Positions 55,526 to 64,000 of a DNA stretch of 64,000 bases are shown piece by piece. Position numbers and translations under genes: made by a program. Source of the stretch: Rhodosorus marinus (lineage: Eukaryota; Rhodophyta; Stylonematophyceae; Stylonematales; Stylonemataceae); contig JAMWBK010000009.1 of the NCBI GenBank assembly GCA_029953675.1, positions 1,364,001 to 1,428,000 of the forward strand. Direction: 5' to 3'. Below the pieces are notes generated by a model, which searched no databases, was not told the origin of the DNA, and saw nothing but the letters and a program-made list of their open reading frames with translations. Position 1 is the stretch's first letter; every line of letters begins with the position of its first letter.

Positions 55526-56583
55526 CGTTGTTCTCCTCAATCTCGTCCAAACTGTCCCCCCCCCTCCCCCTCGAAACGCACATAAAAACTCAACTGATCT
55601 CTCCCCAGCCACCCTAAAGGTCAATCCAAAGAAAGATGGCTTAGGCAAAACATACTATCGATCCACGTAGCCTCAGATTTCTTGTATTCCAAAAATCCGT
55701 TGAGCTCAGCTCAACTGTTGGCAGAGAGCAGGTGCATCCTGTGGTAGCAGAAAAGCTCGTCTGTCTGAGAGCAGTTGGACATTTGTTTTTCGTCAAACCG
55801 CAAGCATGTCGCTGACGCTTGGCTAAGTATGACTGCAGCTCTGCTGCTTGAAGCACTTAGTCATCATGTTCAGAGGTGGAAAGGTTCTGACTAGGTGCGT
55901 TGTGGATCCGTTGATCGAGAAGACTAGCGCGGAGGGGGACCAGAGGACCCGCGGAGGTCGACTTTCCAAATGACAAGTCCTTGATCCTAGGGTCAGAATA
56001 GAGTAGTGGAGTTCTTGAAGGGCAGGAAGTCAGCTTGAGGGTGGAATGATTGCAGCTAAAGCAGCTGAACGGACTTTTCGACCGTAGACTAGATGTGCGA
56101 TGGTCCGTGCGTCACTGTTGCTGGTGCTTTCGCTCCTCACCTGGATTTGTTTATGTGGAGATTTTCGCCCTTTTTTTTTCTTCGATGACAGGCTATGAGT
56201 ACTTCTCGAGGCAAGGGCGTAGCCTCTCTGCGAATAGTTATTTGCTGATTGAGCGTCCCCTAGAGTCTGATACTTTTCTGAAGGGTTGCTGAGCAGCACG
56301 CTGTTCGATCCCAGGAAGTGTCTGCTACCCTAAGGAAGTACCTAAGGAAGTACCTCAAACAGCAATTCTTCGTTCAGGAGTAGGGTCTCAGAGCCTCTGT
56401 ATAACAAAAGGGCAATTAGCTTGACCCTCGTCACTTCACACGTTTTTTATTAAGCTGGATTATTCTATTGTCAGTATAGCTATTCATCATGCGCAGTCTT
56501 GAAAAAGCCCTTGCCTGCTGAAACTTATGTTGTAATATGTTAGAAGTGTTAATGACAGAGTTCTTGTTGCCCGGCGGGAGACA
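55526..56583. other. intergenic region
   Basis: Contains a short duplication (CTAAGGAAGTAC twice, about 56329-56352). No gene was recognised. Confidence 0.6.
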
Positions 56584-59500
56584 TCAAAGAAGACATTCTC
56601 CAGCACCTGAGCTCCCCAAGGTTTGGCTACCAACCACTTTTGAAGCTATAGGGGAGAGCTCTGTTTGGAGCGCTTGTCTAGGAGTGCGTTCCCCCCCTAC
56701 GCTCCTTCCCGTTTCTTCGTCCAACGCTTCGTTCAAAGCCTCTGTATTTCTCGCTTCCAGGTTCCTGATGTTCTGGAACGAAAAGTCGTTAAATATCTTG
56801 TCTTTCGTACTCTTGCGTGGAACACGCCTATCCTCATCCGAAGATTCCAACTCTTCAGCATCCTGCAAAAGGTCTTGCAGGTCCTCCTCTTCCTTCCCAA
56901 ACATTGAGGGTCTTTTTCCAGTGTCAAAGTATGAAGTGTTCTCAAAGGTAGAATTCTCAGGGATGAATATCGGCGTTTGTTCCAAAACCTTACTCCAGTC
57001 CACACCTGAAAAGTGGCATTGCCCAGCAGGAAGATGAGCAGGAGAACGTTAGAGCGACAGCAAGGCAAGTGGTCACATGCCCACATCTCGCGCTTACCAG
57101 CAAAGAAAGGATGGCTTCTTATTTCTTCCGCCCCTTTGGATCCCAGCCTCGTTGCCGGATTCGGATCTAGAAATCCTTTGATTAAATCCAAGCCATCCTC
57201 GTCGACCTCATCTGGCACTACTGGCCAGTCGATTTTGCCATCCAAAATGTTCTCGAAAATGTTCTCCGCGGTGGACGCGTGGAATGGTGGGATTCCCATC
57301 AAAAATTCGTAAAGCAATACTCCAACAGCCCACCAATCGACCGTGAAAGAGTGGCCTTGGCCAAGAAGAATTTCCGGGGCCAAGTAGTCCGGCGTCCCAA
57401 CCTAGCGCACAAGTCCAGAAACCGTTAGAAACTTAACATACGGTGCAAAACCACCTGCACTGTTTCGTACATAGACTTTGTGGCTACCACATACCTTTTC
57501 CTCTTCCGCTAGAATTTCGGCGATTTTCATCGATCCCACCCGGCGGAGGGCGTTCTCTGCAAACCTTCTCGCCGCAGGCTGCGTATCCTCGCCCGTCCTC
57601 TGCTTCCATGGATTATCATTCAGCAAGTTGCTCTCGAGCAAGCCCAGTCTTGACAGGCCGAAATCCGTGAGCTTGACATGGCCGTTTTTCCCTATCAGGA
57701 CATTGTCCGGTTTAAGATCCCGATGGACAACGTTCATACTATGAAGATACTCAATTGCCAAAACGATCTCGGCAACGTACTGCCGGGACACGTCAAGGTC
57801 AAGAAATCCAAGGTTGCACAGCAATGAACACATATCCCCTCCAGGCAAATACTCCATGACAATAAAGAGCTTGGTCGCGGACTCAAATGACCAGTACGAC
57901 CGCACAACGAACGGGTTCGCAACCCCAGATAGAATATCCTTCTCCGTCCGAACCCTCGTAACAAGGTTCTTTCGCAGCATGTCCTGCTTGCTCAGGGCCT
58001 TGATTGCAAACAAGTCTTTTGTTGAGTTCTTCTTCGCCAAGTAGACGCTTCCAAACGCGCCTCGTGAAATTGGCTTCAAAATTGTGAAGTCATCAATGCA
58101 TGGAATCAGCGATCCGCAACCGGCGTACATCGAGGTTAGCATTGCATCGTTGTTCAAGGAATCAAACAGCTTCTCAAGTCGACTAGCAGCGGGAATAATA
58201 GTCCTCTCTTCTTTTTCTGTCGAGCCAGGTTCTTGGAAGCTCTCGCACTCTTTGCAAAGATCATGCAAGCCAGCAGAGAGTCTCAGAACTTCGGCTCTAA
58301 TCTTCTTAGATACTTGAACCAATAGACTGTCAGATGCCGCCTCAGCGGTTGCAACGATTTCGTTCAGCTCCGAATGGATTTCGTCCAGTCCTCCCTCGCA
58401 AAGAAGTCCTCCGGGGATGGAAAACTTTCTGCGTTCTCCACTTGTGTTCCACGGGCCTCTAAAACCAAAGCCTAGACTCTTCAAACAGTTCACATCTCCC
58501 AGTCGACAGATTTCCGCTAGTCGCAAAAGCATTTGCCTCTGCTTCTCACTCCTCACTTCTCCAGTCTTTCGTCGATTCTGAGCTCTGTCCTCAATCTTCT
58601 TACCAAATTTAACCAAGCTCTGATTTGTCTTAACAACCTGCTGGGTACTCCTGGCGATTTTCGAGCACGCAGACGAATGGGACTCGAAGCTCTCCTTGCC
58701 TTGACCTTCTTCGCATATGCGGCATACTAGCAAGTCGTCGCTTTGGAGAGTGGGACTTGGCTCTCCTCCTTGATGAGCTGAGCTTGGCGTCGCGCTTACG
58801 TGAATGGCAGGGCTAACAGACTCTTCCGTGTCAACGTCAGTATACGTATCCCTTCCGGACTGCTGTTGGAGTTCTTTGGGTAAGACAAACACCAGCTGAG
58901 AGGGAAGGTTCCATGCCCCACCGTGCAGCCCATCCAGCTTCGACGAATCCATCCTACCACCAACGTCGCGTGGGTATGTATCATCCGCTGACCCAGTGAT
59001 AGAGTCCTGATCGTCTGTATCGGCATCTGTGCTGTCCGCTTTCCCACTATCCAACGATGGCGAATGGATATTAAAACTTGCAACGATCATATCTGCCTCT
59101 TCGCTTATCGACCTGGGAGGCGGACGCGAGACAGCCTGCCCAGGCTCGTATCTGAGCTGAGACTCTGCCGCGTCCGACTGCAGGATAAGAGAGGACACCG
59201 GAGAGTTTTTCGAAGGTCTGAATTGATCCGCAACTCGAGAGAGCTTCGATACGATCATAACCAAACGCATAACTGGAGAAGTCTGACCACCGCTTTCTGC
59301 TAGTTGTCGATTTTGCCTGAGAAGCTGAAGCTTGTCCATGTTCTCCTGCAGTCCACCATGACCCGCTAATCTCAGCTCTTCAAAAGTAAGCGACTTCACT
59401 GATTCAGATATCCCAATCAGTGAGCTATACAGTTGGCGTTGTTCTCCATCATCCAGCAGGCGCAGGGCCTCAACACAGTGATCTCGGAAGTCTTCCAGTT

Positions 59501-59993
59501 CTCTATCTACTTGCTCCTTTGTAGTTTTTAATCGTTGTTCAACGCCTTCTAGACGCCTAATATACATCAAGTTCGTCAATGCACTGTTCGCCTTTCTGGA
59601 TCTACTCGGAGTAGGAAGTTCAATCATGTTGAGAGAGGAGTCGCGGCTGAGAGAGCTCCCAAAGGAAATCTCCGAGACCGCTGAGTCCTGGTCAGGGCGC
59701 TGCAGCTCCAGCTTCTTTGTGAAATACTCCGCCATAATGTTAACTCCGTGGTCCGCTCCGTGGCTTGAAGACTTTGAGGCTCTGTTCCCGAGGTTCCTCA
59801 AGCCTGGCGAAGGAGTCTCGGACAACTCCGCCCTTGCCAACCTCGGAAAGAGGCGAGGGGATCTTAAACGCTCCGAACTCTGACCTCTCTTTTCGAATAT
59901 GTCTTCGTCGGACGCTGCTTCCGACTTAGCTTCCTGCGTATCCTCCAGCTTCATACTCGAAGAACTGTCCTCTTCGACACCTTCCGAGCTCAT
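56584..59993 (-). CDS. IRE/IREH1-type AGC protein kinase with zinc finger
   Basis: Three exons (59993-57495, 57401-57098, 57005-56584) encode 1074 residues; the first exon alone is 833 codons. The N-terminal half is Ser-rich with a conserved helical block ([20 protein letters not shown]). A C2HC zinc finger (CRIC ... HSSAC) lies near residue 450. The kinase starts at [20 protein letters not shown] with [28 protein letters not shown] and, after a ~60-residue insert, [15 protein letters not shown] and [20 protein letters not shown]. The tail carries [10 protein letters not shown]. This order matches plant INCOMPLETE ROOT HAIR ELONGATION (IRE) kinases, relatives of MAST and fission-yeast Cek1. 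The plant proteins act in polar growth; the role here is unknown. Confidence 0.92.
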
Positions 59994-62900
59994 GCCTGAA
60001 CAAGCAGAGGTTCACCCTAAAGAGGGTAGTTTGTCGTCCCTCTTTCTCAAGTCTATCTCTTCACGCCATACCAACCTCTCTTGAACGGGAACCCAGTCAA
60101 TCAGACCCATCCACTGTCAGTCTACACCCCCGAAAGAGACTACCTCCACAGTCTCATTCAGTCCGCTCCTCTCCTTTCTCTTCTTCATTTCCAGCGAGCT
60201 ACCCCTCAATTGCCCAACACAACCATCCAAAATTCTCGTTTAAGAACAAGGTAAACCAGAAACAGCTTCACCAAAACAATAACATGTCGCATTCAGACAA
60301 ACTTCACACACTTCAACTCCGCAACTTTGCGCTCTTCAAACTAGCAACGGCAAAAATCAACAAAGATAACCCACCTTCCACACAACCTTCCTGAAAAAAA
60401 CAAGAAACAAAGCTCTCCACAGCCTGCCCCTCCTCGTCCACTACCTGAACAACTTCTCCCCCACAAAAAAATTCCCACCTTTTCCAATCTCTTATCTCAA
60501 CCGTCGAGAAACCCTCTTGTTTTACTACAAAACGAGAAAGAGCAGTACCCACACACCCTCAGCCTGTCATCCATCAGAGCCAACCCACCGCCAACCCAAA
60601 AAAAGAATTAGACTTTGTCCCCAAAAACTTAAATTTAACAACCCTATTTTCCGGAATATATTCCCAAAATTCATATTTATGGCCCTTCCACTGCACTTCA
60701 CCCCGTGACCTATTTTCATAATCAGCGACAATAGTGCTTTTGATTTAGTTCATTTGTCAAGTACCCCGGAAGATTAAAAATACTTCTTTCAAGCATCCGA
60801 AATCTTCTCCTCCACCCAACCCAGTGCCACAAGACTAGGGGGGGGTAATCAATTCACTCCAGTTTCTCATACGGCTCAAAATTTATTTAATACCACAAAA
60901 TATCTACAGCTGCCTCTTAAGACCGAACTGTCGGCATAGCGCATGGTTGGGGTTGTGAAATGCGAGACTGTTCTTGATTTTTTCGAGATTGGAGCAAAAT
61001 ATCAATCTTAGAGTGCAAGCTTTGAAATTCTAGTTGGAAAACCTTAATTTGAACCTATGAGAACGTCCTTTTGTTTTAAAACGTGCAATTTGATATGTTT
61101 CTTAATAAATTGAGAGATTTTTATTGGGGAAATGAGTCATGGTGATAGCAATCGATTGGAGCAGTGTAAGTTGTGTGTACGTAGAGCTGTCGGATAGCCA
61201 ATGCACATACGTTCGGGTTGATGAGGCGGTGGGGGGGGCTGGGAGGCTGGGCTGGGAGGCTGGGCTGGGACTGAACTGGCGTATCTGACATATTCGAGAT
61301 TGAGACGTTTTTTGAGTGAACGGGCGGTGCTTTGGATTGATAGCTAGTGAGAGCACCACACTGGGCGGCCTTGTTGGTCTTTATCGTTTTTGCGACCAAG
61401 GAGTGACGCGAACGTGCGTTCACATCTTGGACTCCTCACGGAAAGCCTACTGATGTAAACAGGTCCTGATTGGCGCTCGCTACGGGTGGGTGGTGTATAG
61501 AATTTCAAGAACAGTGGGTTCATCTGGATTGATCTGCACTGCTAGGGGGACCCTGAATTCTTTCGTTTGACTCGTGACAATCGCAACACACTGTTCGGAG
61601 GTCTGCTCAAAAAATATCTGATAGGATTGGGAAGTCGATGCCTTCTTTCATGGATTGAGGCCTTCCCTCTGTCTGACAATTTTCGCATGTGGGAATGCGT
61701 GCTCGTCTTGTAAACCGGCCTGCTATTCTCCGAATCCAATGATGCCAGGCAGGTGATGACCAGCATGAAGCAAGGAGGCCACATCTTGTCACTAGACCAG
61801 CTTGCCCCCAGCACCCTATCGCAGTTTATGAAGAGGCCAGAGACCCAGACAACGCCCTCTCCAAATGTACTAATCGAGGAGCGATCACACGCCGACTTAA
61901 TTAGAATAGAGCATCATAGGCGCGCAAACCAACTCCCCATCCGAATGTGCGAACTCGATTTGACTAGGGTTCCGCGATCAATCAAACTACACTACAATAT
62001 TGACTGAAACTTTTCCACTACCTGATATATTGCTTGCTGAAGTCACAATTACTTCTTCGCAAACCATTTCCTTAGATTAGGAATATTGAGAAAATAAGAT
62101 TTAGGGGAAGAGGAGGAGAAATAAAAACTGCAGCCCTAAAATCGCCCTTTCAAAAAAAACCAACCAAAATAAGTAAAAGCGAAGGAGAAGAGGCGCGCAC
62201 TCTCCCGCTCTCTCTCTCTCAGGGCTCCGCGACCACTTGTTTTTTTTGGGTGTGTGTGTATCTCCAATTTGACGAGGGTGGCGACTCATGTCAAATACTG
62301 AAAACAGGCAGCATCGTTTTTGGTTTTCTTTTCTCGGAAGTCTCAGAACAGGAAGTCAATGAATGAAAGATATGTTTTCGTTGCTCCTGATGCAAATGTC
62401 AGCCTGTGTAACAACAAAAAAAAATTCCCGTTTGAGCGGTGAGCTTCAATGCTCTGTTGAAGGGGGTGGGTATAAAATAGAAGAAGAAGAAACGTCAAGG
62501 AAAAAACGAGATTTTAGAAAGTTCAACCCCAGAATAGATTTACAGTAATCCCCTGGGAACATTTTTTTTGTTGGTGCTCTTCGCGTGGATCTGTTCCGAA
62601 CTGCTGAGTCAAAATGTCAAACTTTAGTGCCTCGAATTCGTTTACAAATATCTCAAACCTCCACTTCCCCCCCCCCCCCTCCTCCTCTTTTCGCCTTGAA
62701 GTCGCAAAAAAAAAATTTCAGACCTGGCGATGCCATTTTCAGGTCATACAATAAAACTATCCAGGGGTAAAATTTACTCCTTTTTCACCAATAATATCCA
62801 AATCTTTGAATTCCAATCACACAACCATCAACCCCCCAACGAGCTGCATTCCTGTTTTATGCCTTCCACGAGCGAAACCTGTTCAACCCCAACCCCCCCT

Positions 62901-63385
62901 CTTCAAACGCACACATGTCTTCTTTCTGCGAAACAAGTTCTTTATTACTTTTTTTTACTATATTTTTCTTCTCATAAAGCAAAAGCGGGCAAATGAGCGT
63001 ATCTTTTCAAGTAGTTCCGATACCAGTGGTTTTTTCTTCTTCTATTTTTGATATGGAAAATTTTCGAAAAAATTTGCTAGTACACTGCGCAGCCTTGTGA
63101 GGATTTTAGGACCGATCGTTGTTTTTGATCGTTTTTGAATGGGTTTCCACTTTACAACAACCTTCGAATGGAGTTGGTACTTAGAGGTTTCTTGCTTTTT
63201 GGGTGTGCCGTGGAGGTGGGGGGGGTTGGGTTGCGGAGTTGAGGAAGGCTGAGTTGGGTTGGAAAGGGGGAGGGGGGGGGTGGGGGTGTTGAATAGGGAG
63301 GGGTATGGGGAGGGTGAGAGGAAACTGGATTGGTTGATGGGTTGTTGTTTTTTGTTGGTAAGAGGGAGAAGGCTTGAAGGAAAGC
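59994..63385. other. long gene-poor interval
   Basis: 3.4 kb without a supportable gene. C/A-rich sequence follows the kinase 5' end (about 60100-60620). A small tandem of GGCTGGGAGGCTGG units occurs at about 61234-61270. Runs of TC (about 62206-62220), poly-C (about 62668-62680) and G-rich sequence (about 63218-63315) precede the TBC gene. Confidence 0.6.
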
Positions 63386-64000
63386 ATGGATGCGGAGTGT
63401 GATGGCTCTAGGGCTGACTTCGTCGCTGTGTTGCGACTACAGTTGATGGGGGGGGTGATGGGTCGTGATGATTTGAAACGGGGTGAGAGGAAGTCAACTT
63501 CGTTCTGGTCAAGTTTATGGACTGGGAAGGTGGACGTGAAGAGCATTGAGCAGATGCCGTTTGTTGATAGGCAGGAATGTCTGAAGGAGATTTGGCTGTC
63601 GGAGGTGCTTTCGGATTGGGAGAAAAGCTGGAAATCGGAGAGAGCGAGGGAGCTTTACTATGCTGGCGTTCCAGTCATGCTGAGGGGCAAGGTGTGGGGG
63701 ATGTCCATTGGTAACGATCTTCAGATTGACCCGTCAATGTATTCGGAGTTGGTTCAATTGGCGAGGGATAGAAGGGCCCAGTGCGATGAGGATGATATTT
63801 ATGCGGAGAAGAATCGGCTTTTGGCGAAAACTGTGGAACACCTTCATATCGACGTGCCGAGGACAATGCCGCACTTGGAAGTGCTTCAAGATGAACAGCC
63901 AGTGAAGATTTCTGAGAACGTGGGAAAGGTCCTAGAGGCGTTCCTCATGCTTCGGCCCGATATTGGCTACTCTCAAGGAATGCTGTTCCTTAGCTCAATG
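63386..64000 (+). CDS. TBC-domain Rab GTPase-activating protein (partial, cut by window end)
   Basis: An open frame of 205 codons from MDAECDGSRADFVAVLRLQL to the window end. The TBC domain begins at GVPVMLRGKVWGMSIGNDLQ. The catalytic Arg-finger motif (IxxDxxR) is seen as IDVPRTMPHLEVLQ, and RPDIGYSQGMLFLSSM corresponds to the Gln-finger motif YxQGM. Both catalytic residues are present, so an active Rab GAP is expected. The preceding ~120 residues are unassigned. The C-terminal half of the domain lies outside the window. Confidence 0.88.
   Translation, partial: MDAECDGSRADFVAVLRLQLMGGVMGRDDLKRGERKSTSFWSSLWTGKVDVKSIEQMPFVDRQECLKEIWLSEVLSDWEKSWKSERARELYYAGVPVMLRGKVWGMSIGNDLQIDPSMYSELVQLARDRRAQCDEDDIYAEKNRLLAKTVEHLHIDVPRTMPHLEVLQDEQPVKISENVGKVLEAFLMLRPDIGYSQGMLFLSSM

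Noticed and set aside
61100-62010. Possible gene between the kinase and the TBC gene
   Set aside because: Opposing open frames lack motifs, good splice-site combinations and coding-like composition.
1-64000. CRISPR arrays, insertion sequences, bacterial operons, rRNA genes
   Set aside because: Introns throughout and eukaryotic proteins; no repeat-spacer arrays, transposases or rRNA-like stretches were seen.

Overview
The window is nuclear DNA from a photosynthetic eukaryote. Most protein genes are split by short GT-AG introns (about 65-110 nt where both ends are clear), and the proteins are eukaryotic: eIF3c, HIRA, BUB3, Rpn13, SURF2, a nuclear poly(A)-binding protein, MIC10, Hikeshi, SCC4/MAU2 and a TBC domain. 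Several genes point to a plastid: a sigma-70 factor, a HEAT-repeat protein and a GNAT acetyltransferase, each with a transit-peptide-like N-terminus. Others are typical of the plant/algal lineage: a CASTOR/POLLUX (DMI1)-type channel, an IRE-type AGC kinase with a zinc finger, and a photolyase-domain/alpha-beta-hydrolase fusion. A red alga or a related primary-plastid alga fits best, but the sequence alone does not settle the taxon. Exon models were assembled by hand from reading frames, splice sites and remembered family motifs, so internal boundaries are better supported than 5' ends.

Layout. 0.3-1.2 kb Hikeshi (+). 3.5-6.2 CASTOR-type channel (+). 7.1-8.5 Rpn13 (+). 9.0-10.6 an unidentified coiled-coil-like gene (+). 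11.1-12.2 SURF2 (-). 12.8-16.3 eIF3c (-). 17.3-19.8 SCC4/MAU2 (+). 19.8-22.3 photolyase-N/hydrolase fusion (-). 23.0-25.2 a one-exon UbiA-like membrane domain fused to an FAD monooxygenase (-). 25.4-25.8 an unidentified small gene (+). 26.0-26.7 organellar bL27 (-). 27.5-28.7 PABPN1 (-). 29.5-30.6 an unidentified gene (-). 31.5-32.5 GNAT (+). 33.6-35.0 BUB3 (+). 35.3-39.7 HIRA (-). 40.7-42.3 a large inverted repeat. 42.3-44.1 an unidentified small gene overlapping an organellar release factor RF1 by 4 nt (+). 44.8-45.8 plastid HEAT protein (+). 46.5-46.8 MIC10 (+). 47.3-47.7 a 129-bp tandem repeat. 50.5-51.8 plastid sigma factor (+). 53.3-53.7 a small coiled-coil protein (+). 54.1-55.5 cysteine synthase (-). 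56.6-60.0 IRE-type kinase (-). 63.4-64.0 TBC Rab-GAP, cut by the window end (+).

The genes are mostly unrelated housekeeping functions on both strands, with no operon-like logic apart from the ATGA overlap at 42.63 kb. The most unusual items are the UbiA-monooxygenase fusion beside the photolyase-hydrolase fusion, the inverted repeat whose breakpoint lies in a predicted exon, the overlapping gene pair next to it, and the in-frame 43-residue tandem repeat. Gene-poor stretches lie at 47.7-50.5 kb and 60.0-63.4 kb.
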